A stretch of 64,000 nucleotides of DNA from Acidobacteriaceae bacterium (GTDB lineage: Bacteria; Acidobacteriota; Terriglobia; Terriglobales; Acidobacteriaceae), in the NCBI GenBank assembly GCA_030041305.1, contig JASHOC010000204.1, positions 1 through 64,000 of the forward strand. Direction: 5' to 3'. The notes beneath the pieces are model-generated. The model was not told the DNA's origin. It did not search any database and saw only the letters and a list, made by a program, of their open reading frames with translations. How positions within the stretch are numbered: the stretch's first letter is position 1; the number at the start of each line of letters is the position of its first letter. Position numbers and translations under genes: made by a program. Shown here in pieces: positions 51,855 through 60,250 of the stretch.

Positions 51855-53045
51855 CTAGAACCGCTTTATCTGTTCGATGTACCCGTCGAAGTTCCGTTTC
51901 AGCTCGGTCAGCGAGTCGCCCCCGAACTTCTGCGCCGCCAACCCCGCCAGGGTGATCGCCACCATCGCTTCCGCCGCCACGCCCGCCGCGGGAACCACGC
52001 AAATGTCGCTGCGCTCATAGCTTGCGGCCGTCGGCTCGCGCGTGTCGAAACGCACCGACTCAAGCGGCTTGCGCAGCGTCGAAATCGGCTTCAGATACCC
52101 GCGCACCACCACGTCTTCGCCATTCGAAACTCCGCCCTCAATGCCGCCGGCGTTGTTCGTGGGCCGCGTAAAGCGCGTCGGCCGTCCGTTCGCGCCGCTG
52201 GCCTCATTTGCGGCGTAATAAATCGGGTCGTGAACCCGCGACCCGAACGACTCCGCCGCCGTCACCCCGCGGCCGATCTCCACCGCCTTCACCGCCTGCA
52301 GGCTCATCACCGTCCACGCCAATAGCCCGTCCAGCCGCTCGTCCCAGTTGGCGTACGTGCCCAGCCCGGCCGGCACATTGTGCGCCACCACCTCAAACAC
52401 GCCGTTCACCGTGTCGCCCGTCCGCGCCGCTTCTTCCACTTCTTCTTTCATCCGCGCTTCGGCTGCCGCGTCCACGCACGCCAGCACCACCTCGTCCTTC
52501 GCCGCCATGGCGACAATCTCCTCCCACGCCGCCGCGCGCCCCAACCCCACGCGCCCCACGCGGATCACGTGGCTCAACACTTCGATCCCCAGCGTGCGCA
52601 GCATCAGCTTGGCCATCGCGCCCGCCGCCACGCGCGCCGCCGACTCCCGCGCCGAAGCTCGCTCCAGCACATACCGCGCATCGGCAAAGTTGTACTTGAG
52701 CGCGCCGGCCAAATCCGCATGCCCCGGCCGCGGCGAGGCCACCGTTTGATGCTTTGCCAGGTCGCCAGCCCCCACCGGCAGTTTTTCCTCCCAGTTTTTC
52801 CAATCGCGGTTCACGAGCTCAATGGCGACCGGCGAACCGATCGTCTTTCCGTGCCGCACGCCCGAGAGCACATGCGCTTGATCGGTTTCAATCTTCATCC
52901 GCCCGCCGCGCCCATAGCCCTGCTGCCGACGCCACAACTCCCGGTTCACAAATTCCAAATCGATCGGCACGCCGGCCGGCAGCCCGGAAATGAGCGCAAT
53001 CAGCGCCTCGCCGTGCGATTCCCCGGCCGTGGAGAAGCGGATCAT
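51855..53045 (-). CDS. aroC: chorismate synthase
   Basis: A 396-residue FMN-dependent enzyme converting EPSP to chorismate. Signatures: STAGESHGEALIALISGLPA at the N-terminus, RRQQGYGRGGRMKIE, VLSGVRHGKTIGSPVAI and RPGHADLAGALKYNFADARY, then ERASARESAARVAAGA and FTRPTNNAGGIEGGVSNGED, ending with the expected C-terminal region. Length matches the family. Confidence 0.97.
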   Translation of the reverse strand: MIRFSTAGESHGEALIALISGLPAGVPIDLEFVNRELWRRQQGYGRGGRMKIETDQAHVLSGVRHGKTIGSPVAIELVNRDWKNWEEKLPVGAGDLAKHQTVASPRPGHADLAGALKYNFADARYVLERASARESAARVAAGAMAKLMLRTLGIEVLSHVIRVGRVGLGRAAAWEEIVAMAAKDEVVLACVDAAAEARMKEEVEEAARTGDTVNGVFEVVAHNVPAGLGTYANWDERLDGLLAWTVMSLQAVKAVEIGRGVTAAESFGSRVHDPIYYAANEASGANGRPTRFTRPTNNAGGIEGGVSNGEDVVVRGYLKPISTLRKPLESVRFDTREPTAASYERSDICVVPAAGVAAEAMVAITLAGLAAQKFGGDSLTELKRNFDGYIEQIKRF

Positions 53046-53077
53046 ATCGATTTCATTCTACCGGAGGGATCGGTGAG

Positions 53078-53105
53078 CAGTTCACAGTTATCAGTTATCA
53101 ATTCA
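53078..53105. repeat. degenerate heptamer tandem repeat (CAGTTAT type)
   Basis: Four 7-base units: CAGTTCA, CAGTTAT, CAGTTAT, CAATTCA. It lies 33 bases upstream of the aroC start on the other side from the EVE gene. The 14-base segment 53076-53089 is an exact inverted copy of 53281-53294. Confidence 0.65.
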
Positions 53106-53270
53106 AAGCTCTGGGGGGCTAATTTCACACGCCACTCGGCGGGGAAATCCGCTCCCATTGGCTCTCGTGTATTCTGCTTACGTCATCGGCGGGCGCGGAA
53201 ATTTTGAGCGAGGCGCGAAAATTTCCCGCACAACCCACCGCCGCCGTGCAGACACTTCGAATGACGGGCC

Positions 53271-53291
53271 GTGAACTACGAACTGTGAACT
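53271..53291. repeat. degenerate heptamer tandem repeat (GTGAACT type)
   Basis: Three 7-base units: GTGAACT, ACGAACT, GTGAACT, ending 4 bases before the EVE-protein ATG. Read on the other strand it resembles the 53078 repeat, with which it shares a 14-base inverted repeat. It displaces any normal ribosome-binding site of the EVE gene. Confidence 0.6.
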
Positions 53292-53295
53292 GCTT

Positions 53296-53676
53296 ATGAG
53301 CTATTACCTCTTCAAAACTGAACCCGAAGCCTACAACTTCGACGACTTCCTTCGCGACCAGGAAACCGTCTGGGACGGCGTCTCCAATCCCGCCGCCGTC
53401 AAGAATCTGCGTGAGATGAAGCCGGGCGCCAAGTGGATTTTCTACCACACCGGCGACGAGCGCACCGCCGTGGGCACAGGCACAGTGCTCAGCGTTAACG
53501 CCACCGACCCCAAAGTCCCTGTTGTCCGTGTCAAAGTCGGCAAGCGCCTCAAAACTCCCAAGACCCTCGATCAAATCAAAGCCGAAAAGCTCTTCAAAGA
53601 CTCTCCGCTCATTAAAATCGGTCGCCTCTCCGTCGTCCCGCTCACCGAGGAGCAATGGAACTGGTTCGTCAAGTAA
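53296..53676 (+). CDS. EVE-domain protein
   Basis: A 126-residue PUA-like EVE protein. Landmarks: YYLFKTEPEAYNFDDFLRD, WDGVSNPAAVKNLREMKPGA, FYHTGDERTAVGTGTVLSV and LSVVPLTEEQWNWFVK. EVE domains read modified bases in DNA or RNA and are frequent beside restriction or toxin genes. It is followed by a VapBC pair. No Shine-Dalgarno sequence is seen in front of ATG 53296, where the heptamer repeat sits. Confidence 0.85.
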   Translation: MSYYLFKTEPEAYNFDDFLRDQETVWDGVSNPAAVKNLREMKPGAKWIFYHTGDERTAVGTGTVLSVNATDPKVPVVRVKVGKRLKTPKTLDQIKAEKLFKDSPLIKIGRLSVVPLTEEQWNWFVK

Positions 53677-53699
53677 ACGGCTGCACTGAAATGGCCGGT

Positions 53700-53728
53700 T
53701 TGTGCGTATTTCCATTTCTGGATATATT
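53700..53728 (+). promoter_or_regulatory. candidate sigma-70 promoter of the second vapBC operon
   Basis: TTGTGC (53700-53705), a 17-base spacer and TATATT (53723-53728). Initiation near 53735 would leave a short leader with GGGAG before the GTG start at 53758. Confidence 0.5.
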
Positions 53729-53757
53729 ACAGGATAGGTAGAAAACCGGGAGCGACC

Positions 53758-54054
53758 GTGGGAACTCCATCGCAGACAAAGGCGGTTAAGAATTACCGCA
53801 AGCGCCTTCGCAAACGTGGATTGGCCCGTTTTGAGGTCCTGGGACTCGATCGCGATCGGGAAATGATCCGCGTCCTGGCCCGCAAGCTGGCGGAAAGCAC
53901 CCCTGAGGCCGAGAAGATGCGCGCCTCGGTGCGCCAAGGGATCTCGGAGAAACCCGCCGGTAAGGTGAGCATCTTGGAAGTGCTGCGTAGTTGGCCCCTG
54001 ACCGATTTGAACCTTACACGACCTTTCGAAGAAGGAAGAAAGATCGATCTGTGA
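53758..54054 (+). CDS. VapB-like antitoxin
   Basis: A 98-residue basic protein. The N-terminal half (KNYRKRLRKRGLARFEVLGL, followed by a helix MIRVLARKLAE) looks like a ribbon-helix-helix DNA-binding element; the C-terminal third (ILEVLRSWPLTDLNLTRPFE) would bind the toxin. GTG 53758 follows GGGAG. Its stop overlaps the PIN-toxin start (GTGA). Assignment rests on this pairing rather than on a recognised family. Confidence 0.8.
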   Translation: MGTPSQTKAVKNYRKRLRKRGLARFEVLGLDRDREMIRVLARKLAESTPEAEKMRASVRQGISEKPAGKVSILEVLRSWPLTDLNLTRPFEEGRKIDL

Positions 54055-54482
54055 GCCGATACCTGCTCGACACCAACATCCTCAGCAATCCGACCAAGCC
54101 TTTGCCGTCTCCGTCGCTCCTCGCCTGGCTTGCCGGGCAGGAAAAAGAGGATCTCTACATAGCCTCGCTGACCCTAGCCGAGATTTGGCGCGGGGTGCAG
54201 GAAAGTCCAGCGGGCAAAAAGCGGACCGAACTGGAGCGCTGGTTCTTCGGGCCGACTGGTCCGCAATCGGTTTTCGCCGGGCGCATCCTTTCATTCGACG
54301 ATAAAGCCGGCTTGATTTGGGGACGCTTCATGGCCGAAGGAACAAAGGCGGGCCCGCCACGGAGCGGGCTCGATATGATCCTGGCCGCCATCGCCGAGGC
54401 CAATGGTTGCATGCTAGTTACTGGCAACGAGAAGCATTTCATCGGGCTTAAATTCTTTAATCCAATGCGTGCGCTGAGCTGA
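54051..54482 (+). CDS. vapC: VapC-type PIN-domain toxin
   Basis: A 143-residue PIN ribonuclease. Acidic residues lie in YLLDTNILSNPTKP, TLAEIWRGVQES, SGLDMILAAIAEANG and the end TGNEKHFIGL. This FitB-like variant has the NEKHF ending. GTG 54051 overlaps the antitoxin gene by four bases. Confidence 0.9.
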   Translation: MSRYLLDTNILSNPTKPLPSPSLLAWLAGQEKEDLYIASLTLAEIWRGVQESPAGKKRTELERWFFGPTGPQSVFAGRILSFDDKAGLIWGRFMAEGTKAGPPRSGLDMILAAIAEANGCMLVTGNEKHFIGLKFFNPMRALS

Positions 54483-54513
54483 CTGTGTTGCGTCCAATAC
54501 TCGCTGGCCCGTG

Positions 54514-55566
54514 CTATTCGTCCTCCAGGGCCATCGAAGTTCCAGCCCTCGATCCCTGATCCCTGTTCCTTGATCCCTGCTTCTCCCCCAGCCACTTCTT
54601 CGTATTCAGCAGCTGCCGGTTATCCAGCGCCCAAACCTTCCCCGTCAATTCGTCCGGCGCCCGGCCCTCCCGCGCCGACTTCTCGAATTCGCTCTCCATC
54701 GCCCGCATCTTCGCGTCCAGGTCGTCGATAAAGTTCAGCGCCAGCGCCTCGGGAATCATGGGCAGCTTCGGCGACCCGAACTCCAGCTTGCCGTGGTGGC
54801 TCAGAATCATGTGCAGCACCAGCGTGCGCAGCCGTTCCGGAAAATCCGGCAGCCCCGCGATCGTTTTCTCCACCAGATCCACACCCATCTGGATGTGTCC
54901 CAGCAATACCCCCTCCACCGTGTAATCGAAGCCGGTCTCCCAGCTCAGCTCGCGGATTTTGCCAATGTCGTGCAGAATCACGCCGGTCACCAGCAGGTCG
55001 CGGTCGAGCAGCGGATAATGCGAGGCCACCTTCTCGGCCAATCCCAGCAAGCTCACCACGTGTTCCAGCAAGCCACCCAGCCACGCATGATGCAGTTGCC
55101 GCGCCGCCGGAGCTTCGCGATAATCGCGCGCAATCGCGGGGTCGGCCAACAGCGTCTGGAGCAGCCGCTTCAAATCGAGGTTGGTCAGGCCTTCCACCCC
55201 TGCGTCCAGCCGGCTCCAAAGCACAGCAATGTCGTGCACCGTCGCGGGCAGCAGATCCGACTTCTCCACCTCGCCCGGCGCGGCGCGGCGCAACTGATCC
55301 ACCTTGATCTGGCATCGCTCGTCGAAGCGCGAAACACAGCCCCGCACCTTCACCGCGTCGCCGCGTTCGAAGTCTCTGGCGATGCGCGGATCCGCCAGAT
55401 CCCACACCCGCCCTTCGACTTGGCCCGTCTTGTCTCCGAACATCAGGCTCAGATACGGCTTGTTTTGTTTCGTGGTCCGCTGCTGTTTGGCCAGCACCAG
55501 GAAAAACGAGTCAAAGATCTTCACCTCGTCGTAGCCGCCGAGATCGGCAACATAAATATCCTTCAT
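54514..55566 (-). CDS. YhaM-like HD-domain 3'-5' exoribonuclease/phosphohydrolase
   Basis: A 350-residue protein. An N-terminal OB fold (about 5-95, FGDKTGQVEGRVWDLADP) is followed by an HD domain with HAWLGGLLEHVVSLL and the HD doublet in GVILHDIGKIREL, then HMILSHHGKLEFGSP. This matches Bacillus YhaM, an Mn-dependent 3'-5' exonuclease. ATG 55566 gives the family start MKDIYVADL; 55581 is possible. The last about 20 residues (QGSRNRDQGSRAGTS region) are encoded by a heptamer tandem repeat and are not part of the fold. Confidence 0.85.
   Translation of the reverse strand: MKDIYVADLGGYDEVKIFDSFFLVLAKQQRTTKQNKPYLSLMFGDKTGQVEGRVWDLADPRIARDFERGDAVKVRGCVSRFDERCQIKVDQLRRAAPGEVEKSDLLPATVHDIAVLWSRLDAGVEGLTNLDLKRLLQTLLADPAIARDYREAPAARQLHHAWLGGLLEHVVSLLGLAEKVASHYPLLDRDLLVTGVILHDIGKIRELSWETGFDYTVEGVLLGHIQMGVDLVEKTIAGLPDFPERLRTLVLHMILSHHGKLEFGSPKLPMIPEALALNFIDDLDAKMRAMESEFEKSAREGRAPDELTGKVWALDNRQLLNTKKWLGEKQGSRNRDQGSRAGTSMALEDE
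54551..54585. repeat. heptamer tandem repeat (GATCCCT type) inside the yhaM-like 3' end
   Basis: Five 7-base units: GATCCCT, GATCCCT, GTTCCTT, GATCCCT, GCTTCTC. Because 7 is not a multiple of 3, the coding strand reads it in shifting frames, giving the QGSR-N-RDQGSR tail of the upstream protein. Confidence 0.7.
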
Positions 55567-55650
55567 TCTGCCCGCAAGCATACAACATCCGCGATCAGGC
55601 TCTCAAAGCCAAGCCGTCCGCTGTGCCAACATGAATGGAGCAGGCTCGGC

Positions 55651-56118
55651 ATGGATTCTCGTTCTTGCGCCCATGGGGAAAACCTCACCATCCGCGAAAT
55701 GCGGCCAGACGATGCGCCCGAGGTCAGCGTCTTGTGCGGCCAACTCGGCTACGCGCGTTCGCCTGAAGCGATTCGCGCATGGATTGAGAGCCTTGGCCGC
55801 GATGGTCAGCCTCAGGCGGCATTCGTAGCGTGCGTGGGCGAAGAAGTTGTGGGCTGGATTGAAATCTCCATCGAGCGCCGTTTGCAAACTCCGCCGTTTG
55901 CATTTATCGGCGGCCTGGTGGTGAAAGAAGGCAGGCGCGGAAGAGGAATCGGACGGCGCCTCTGCGCCCGAGCCGAGGCTTGGAGTTGGGAACAGGAAGT
56001 CCACACTCTCCGGCTCACCTCGCGGAGCACGCGCCTCGACGCGCATCGCTTCTACGTCCGCGACGGTTACCATGTCATCAAAAGCTCGCTCGTCTTTGAG
56101 AAAAGCCGACCGGGGTGA
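55651..56118 (+). CDS. GNAT-family N-acetyltransferase
   Basis: A 155-residue GNAT enzyme. LTIREMRPDDAPEVSVLCGQ is the first strand/helix; FIGGLVVKEGRRGRGIGRRL contains the acetyl-CoA pyrophosphate loop RxxGxG/A; RFYVRDGYHVIKSSLVFEK is the C-terminal element. The substrate cannot be read. ATG 55651; the frame stays open far upstream but that part is antisense to the YhaM-like gene. Confidence 0.88.
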   Translation: MDSRSCAHGENLTIREMRPDDAPEVSVLCGQLGYARSPEAIRAWIESLGRDGQPQAAFVACVGEEVVGWIEISIERRLQTPPFAFIGGLVVKEGRRGRGIGRRLCARAEAWSWEQEVHTLRLTSRSTRLDAHRFYVRDGYHVIKSSLVFEKSRPG

Positions 56119-56275
56119 CACTCCGCGCGAGCGCCCGCCAAATCGCCTCATCACAACACAAACCGGGCCGAATCCTAGGCCCGGCAAGGGTGACCCAATT
56201 CCCGCAAATCCGGCGAGCAAACGCCTCTGGAGGCCCGCTTCAGGTCCGACGCATACGCGCTCACTCCCCTGACCT

Positions 56276-56315
56276 GCTGTCCCGCTGACCTGCCGACTTG
56301 CTGATTTGCTTATCC
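56276..56315. repeat. degenerate octamer tandem repeat (GCTGACTT type)
   Basis: Five 8-base units: GCTGTCCC, GCTGACCT, GCCGACTT, GCTGATTT, GCTTATCC, abutting the 3' end of the parvulin gene (stop at 56317). The 56119-56275 stretch before it holds no gene. Confidence 0.6.
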
Positions 56316-56316
56316 G

Positions 56317-58014
56317 CTATTGTTGCGGCTGCTGCGTATGGCTCGCTGGAGCCGGTGCGCCCGTTACCGGCGCTGCCGGTGTCATCGGCGTCGGAGCCGT
56401 GGTCGCCGGCTTCTTTTTCTCTTCGGTATAGCGGGTCTTTTGCCCTGTCGTCGTCTTCTTTTTCTTCTGCGCCGCGGTATTGCCGCCCAGTCCTAACGGG
56501 GCTGACTGCGTCTGCCGATCGGCGACTTCGGCCGCATCCGGCGGCGCCGGCGCAAAGCTATCCGGCTGCGTCCCCTTCGCTGTCTTCTCTTTTTTGTGCC
56601 GCGCCAGATCGGTATACCGCATCTTGTGCTCCGGCCGCGTCGGCTCCAGCGGATTCACCGGCTCGTTCTGCGCGGTCTCCGGGAGCGCGCCTGCATTCTC
56701 GGTTCCGGTGCTGTTCGCTGCCGAAGGCAAAGTTTCGCGAGGAGCCTGCCCGAACCGAATCTTTTCTCTCTTGCCCGGCTTTTCCGAGGCAACTTCCTTC
56801 TGCTTCTTCTTGTCTTTGTCCTGCGCCGTGGCCTGCTGCGGCTCCGACACCGGCGACTTCTGCCGGAATCCGCGGGTGTTTTCGCGGAAGCGCGTCCGTT
56901 CCACCTTGGGTCGCTTCTTGGGCGCCGGCGGAACATACGCGCTGAAAACCGGCTTGGTTTCACCCGGACTGGCGCCGGTGTCCACATATCCCGGCTTGAT
57001 GTCGATGAACGCCTGGTCGCGCATGGTGGTCAGGTAGGCGCGAATCGCCGGCTCCATGCGGCTCATGTAGAGCGCTTCTTCCACCTGATCCTGCACTTGC
57101 TTGTAGGGCGCAACGCCCGCGGGCGTGTGATCCACCACTTTCAGAATCAGGTAGCCCTGCCGGGTGCGGATGGGTTCGGTCCACTGGCCCGCTTTCAGCG
57201 GGAAGGTCTTTTCTTCCAATACCGGGGCCAGCGCGCCGTGCCGGAACTGCCCCAGGTCGCCGCCCTCCGCGGCCGTCGTACCGTCGCTGAAGCTGCGCGC
57301 CAACTGCGTGAAATCGCCGCCCGCGTTCAGCTTAGCCTCAATGTCGTCGGCTTTGGCTTTCGCCTTATCCAGCGTCTCTGCGTCGGGATTCTCCGACGAT
57401 CCCGTCGAAACCAGAATCTCGCTCAGCCGCACGCTCTCCGGCTGGGTGAAGTCCTGCTTATGCTGGTCGTAATACTGCTCCGCTTCGCCCGGAGTGAACT
57501 GAATCTTCGAGCCCACCTCCTGGCGCATCACATCCTGAGTAATAATCTGATTCCGGATGTTTTGCTTGAAGTCCTCAAACGAGACCCCCTGCTCCTTGGC
57601 CGCTTTTTCCAGGTCATCGATCGAATCCAGGTTGTATTGCTTGCGGATGTCATCCAGTCGCTTTACCAGTTCGGTGTCGCCGGTGACGCCCAGCTCTTTG
57701 CCCTTCGATAGCCACAGTTGCTGATCGATCAGGTTGCGCAGCAGGTTCCGGCGGTCGTCGGCCTCCTGCTGCATGGTGTCGCCGCGGGACTGGTCTTCCT
57801 GCTGCAGTTCATCGAGCGCGCGCTGATAGTCGGAGTCGGTGATGATCTGGTCGTTGACGCGGGCGATGATGTCTTCAACGGTAGAGCCGCCATAAGGGCT
57901 GGCCGGCTCGGCGGGCAATTGTTGCGCCGTAGCGGAACCCATGGCGAGCGCGCCGCCGAAAACCAGGACCCCGGCCATGCGGAGATAAGAGATACGCAGA
58001 ATCGCAGTTTTCAT
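56317..58014 (-). CDS. periplasmic parvulin-type peptidyl-prolyl isomerase (SurA/PrsA-like) with long charged tail
   Basis: A 565-residue protein with a signal peptide (MAGVLVFGGALAMGSATAQQ region). An N-terminal SurA-like chaperone domain (about 40-180: VEDIIARVNDQIITDSDYQ) is followed by a parvulin PPIase domain (about 185-295: VRLSEILVSTGS, LARSFSDGTTAAEGGDLGQF, IRTRQGYLILKVVDHTPAG). The C-terminal 220 residues are a low-complexity Lys/Pro/Thr/Ala region, predicted disordered, with repeated KMRYTDL/KTRYTEE motifs. It folds or escorts outer-membrane proteins. Start uncertain: 58014 is used; 58044 and 58068 are in frame. Confidence 0.82.
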   Translation of the reverse strand: MKTAILRISYLRMAGVLVFGGALAMGSATAQQLPAEPASPYGGSTVEDIIARVNDQIITDSDYQRALDELQQEDQSRGDTMQQEADDRRNLLRNLIDQQLWLSKGKELGVTGDTELVKRLDDIRKQYNLDSIDDLEKAAKEQGVSFEDFKQNIRNQIITQDVMRQEVGSKIQFTPGEAEQYYDQHKQDFTQPESVRLSEILVSTGSSENPDAETLDKAKAKADDIEAKLNAGGDFTQLARSFSDGTTAAEGGDLGQFRHGALAPVLEEKTFPLKAGQWTEPIRTRQGYLILKVVDHTPAGVAPYKQVQDQVEEALYMSRMEPAIRAYLTTMRDQAFIDIKPGYVDTGASPGETKPVFSAYVPPAPKKRPKVERTRFRENTRGFRQKSPVSEPQQATAQDKDKKKQKEVASEKPGKREKIRFGQAPRETLPSAANSTGTENAGALPETAQNEPVNPLEPTRPEHKMRYTDLARHKKEKTAKGTQPDSFAPAPPDAAEVADRQTQSAPLGLGGNTAAQKKKKTTTGQKTRYTEEKKKPATTAPTPMTPAAPVTGAPAPASHTQQPQQ

Positions 58015-58334
58015 AAGGTAGGCGCACGGTAGACCGCGTTTCATGTCCGCCTGTTGCATAGACGCCATTGTAAACGCCGGGCGAGCAGGAAAGCCAACCG
58101 CCGCCCTCCGCCAAATTCACCACCGCGCCGCGCGCCGGAAAGACCGCGTCGGCCGGTGCGGACCGGCTGTTCCGCATCCGCCCCGCTCCAACCCTTTTCC
58201 GCCACAATCTCGGGAATCGCTTCCAACCGGCTTCCTCTTGCCTTCCGGCCGGCGTCTAATCCACCGGTGCTATACTTTAGCCCAAGACGGCTCTGCGGCT
58301 TTGATGGTGCAGAGCGGTCTTCCCATTTCCTTCG

Positions 58335-58365
58335 CCTTGCCGGAACCGGGGCAAGGTCTCTTTTT
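58335..58365 (+). terminator. intrinsic terminator in the ctpA leader (possible attenuator)
   Basis: A 7-bp perfect stem, CCTTGCC (58335-58341) with GGCAAGG (58350-58356), and an 8-base loop, followed by TCTCTTTTT. It points toward ctpA but lies between two divergent genes with no plus-strand gene upstream. It is therefore either a leader attenuator or a guard against stray transcription. TATACT at 58271 could be the upstream -10. A further inverted repeat (CGAGTCC 58368-58374 with GGACTCG 58395-58401) follows it. The remaining bases of the 58015-58467 gap show nothing else. Confidence 0.55.
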
Positions 58366-58467
58366 ATCGAGTCCGCGCCCGCAGCTGCCCGGATGGACTC
58401 GGAAGGGAAATGCCGGTAGACCGCGGATCGGTTCCGCCACTACCACCGTCCGGAGGTCCCTCCGCCT

Positions 58468-60099
58468 ATGTCGCCTCGCGCCCGCCGCGCCCTGTTTGCC
58501 GTGATTGTCTTCTTTTCTGCGTGCGCCGTTCTCGGCACACTGCTGCAGCGCAAGGTCGGGGCGCAGTCCTCGGCCGACGAAAGTCAGCTTCGCGACAGCC
58601 TCAAGACTTTCTCCGACGTGTACGCCCTCGTCGAGCAGAACTATGCCGAGCCTCTCACCGGCGACAAGGCTGAAGACGCTATCTACGACGGAGCCATCCC
58701 CGGCATGTTGCGGGTGCTCGATCCCCACTCGAACTTCTACGATCCCAAGGCCTACGCCCGTTTGCGCGAGGACCAGCGCGGTCATTATTACGGCGTCGGC
58801 ATGGTGATCCAGGAGCAGGACAACAAGGTCTACGTCGTCACTCCTTACGAGAACACCCCCTCTTTCCGCGCTGGCATCCATCCCGGCGACGTCATCGACG
58901 CCGTCAACGGCAAGAGCACCGACGGCTGGTCCTCTGACCAAGTCGCCAAAGCCCTCAAGGGCCCTAAAGGCACGCACGTGCAGGTGAGCGTGGTTCGCTA
59001 TGGCGACGCGAAGCCTCTGGTCTTCGATCTGGTGCGCGACGAGATTCCTCACCCCTCCATCGACCTTAAATTCGAGATTCACCCCGGCGTCGGCTACATC
59101 CATCTCACCCAGTTTCAAGAAACCACCGGCGAGGAAATGGAAGACGCCATCAACAGTTTTGGCAACCTCAAGGGGCTTGTCCTCGATCTGCGCAACAATC
59201 CCGGCGGCCTGTTGAGCCAGGCGGTCGATGTCTGCGACCATCTGCTGACCAAGGGACAGACCATTGTTTCGCAGCGCGGGCGCGCCTATCCTGACCAGAA
59301 CTACACCGCCACCCACGGCAACGGCGGCAAAGACTTTCCCATTGTGGTGCTGGTGAACCGCAACACCGCTTCCGCGGCGGAGATTGTCTCCGGCGCTCTG
59401 CAGGACCACGACCGCGCTCTCATCGTGGGCCAGACCACCTTTGGCAAGGGCCTTGTGCAAACCGTCTATAACCTCAGCGACAACACCGGCCTGGCTCTCA
59501 CCACCTACCACTACTACACCCCCTCCGGCCGGCTCATTCAGCGCAATTACGAGGGCGTTTCGCTCTACGACTACTACTACAATCACGCCGGCGCTCTGGC
59601 CGCCAACTCCTCCAACCGCGAAGTCAAGTTCACTGACTCCGGCCGCACCGTTTACGGGGGTGGCGGCATCACGCCCGACGAGAAACTTCCCGATTCTGAG
59701 AACAACCGCTTCCAGGACGAGTTGCTCTTCAAGGACGTCTTCTTCCACTTCGCGCCCATCTACGTTTCCAATCACACCGTGGACAAGGATTTTGAAGTCG
59801 ACGACGCGGTGCTCAACGATTTCAAGAAGTTTCTCACCGAGCAGGGCGTCCCATGGACCGACGCCGACTTGAACGGCGTCATGGGCTGGGTGAAGGCGCA
59901 CATCAAGCAGGAAATCGTCACCATCCAGTTCGGTCAGTTGCAGGGTCTGCGCGTGGTGGCCGAATGGGACCCGGAGATCCAGAAGGCGATCACCTACTTG
60001 CCCGAGGCTCAGGCCCTCGAAGACCACGCCCAAAAAGTAATGGCGGAAAAATCCGAAACCCGCAACCCGGCCAACGAGGGCTCCCAGGCGCACCAATAG
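58468..60099 (+). CDS. ctpA: carboxyl-terminal processing protease CtpA (S41A)
   Basis: A 543-residue periplasmic serine protease with an N-terminal signal anchor (about 8-27). The S41 N-terminal domain (VYALVEQNYAEPL, GMLRVLDPHSNFYDP) is followed by a PDZ domain (about 105-180; the FRAGIHPGDVIDAVNGKS loop) and the peptidase core. The catalytic serine is S302 in NTASAAEIVSG and the lysine K327 in TTFGKGLVQ; LVLDLRNNPGGLLSQAVDV is the conserved oxyanion region. A C-terminal extension of about 130 residues follows the core. CtpA trims the C-termini of envelope proteins and regulates cell-wall hydrolases. Confidence 0.93.
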   Translation: MSPRARRALFAVIVFFSACAVLGTLLQRKVGAQSSADESQLRDSLKTFSDVYALVEQNYAEPLTGDKAEDAIYDGAIPGMLRVLDPHSNFYDPKAYARLREDQRGHYYGVGMVIQEQDNKVYVVTPYENTPSFRAGIHPGDVIDAVNGKSTDGWSSDQVAKALKGPKGTHVQVSVVRYGDAKPLVFDLVRDEIPHPSIDLKFEIHPGVGYIHLTQFQETTGEEMEDAINSFGNLKGLVLDLRNNPGGLLSQAVDVCDHLLTKGQTIVSQRGRAYPDQNYTATHGNGGKDFPIVVLVNRNTASAAEIVSGALQDHDRALIVGQTTFGKGLVQTVYNLSDNTGLALTTYHYYTPSGRLIQRNYEGVSLYDYYYNHAGALAANSSNREVKFTDSGRTVYGGGGITPDEKLPDSENNRFQDELLFKDVFFHFAPIYVSNHTVDKDFEVDDAVLNDFKKFLTEQGVPWTDADLNGVMGWVKAHIKQEIVTIQFGQLQGLRVVAEWDPEIQKAITYLPEAQALEDHAQKVMAEKSETRNPANEGSQAHQ

Positions 60100-60120
60100 G
60101 GCTTCCGCATCCACAACGCG

Positions 60121-60150
60121 CGACGGCCATCCCGCCCGGGATGGCCGTCG
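60121..60150 (+). terminator. strong hairpin after ctpA
   Basis: A perfect 13-bp stem (60121-60133 with 60138-60150) with a GCCC loop; the stem extends outward by five more pairs (AACGC/GCGTT) around one mismatch. It starts 21 bases after the ctpA stop. There is no T-run beyond TTT, so it may be bidirectional or Rho-assisted, serving also the converging small gene at 60251. Confidence 0.75.
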
Positions 60151-60250
60151 TGCGTTTGCCCCAAAGCCGCAGCACGGAATCCTGACTCAAGCGTCTGGTC
60201 CATCGTTCCCTGGTCGAATTTGCAAGGGCTTCATGTGAAGGAGAAGCGCC

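Noticed and set aside
53078-53291. Repeat cluster as a CRISPR array
   Set aside because: Units are 7 bases, contiguous and degenerate, with no spacers and no cas genes.
54793-55650. N-terminal extension of the GNAT gene
   Set aside because: The open frame upstream is antisense to the YhaM-like gene; the acetyltransferase fold begins right after ATG 55651.
58270-60114. Open frame of 614 codons on the minus strand
   Set aside because: Complement of ctpA; no family features.
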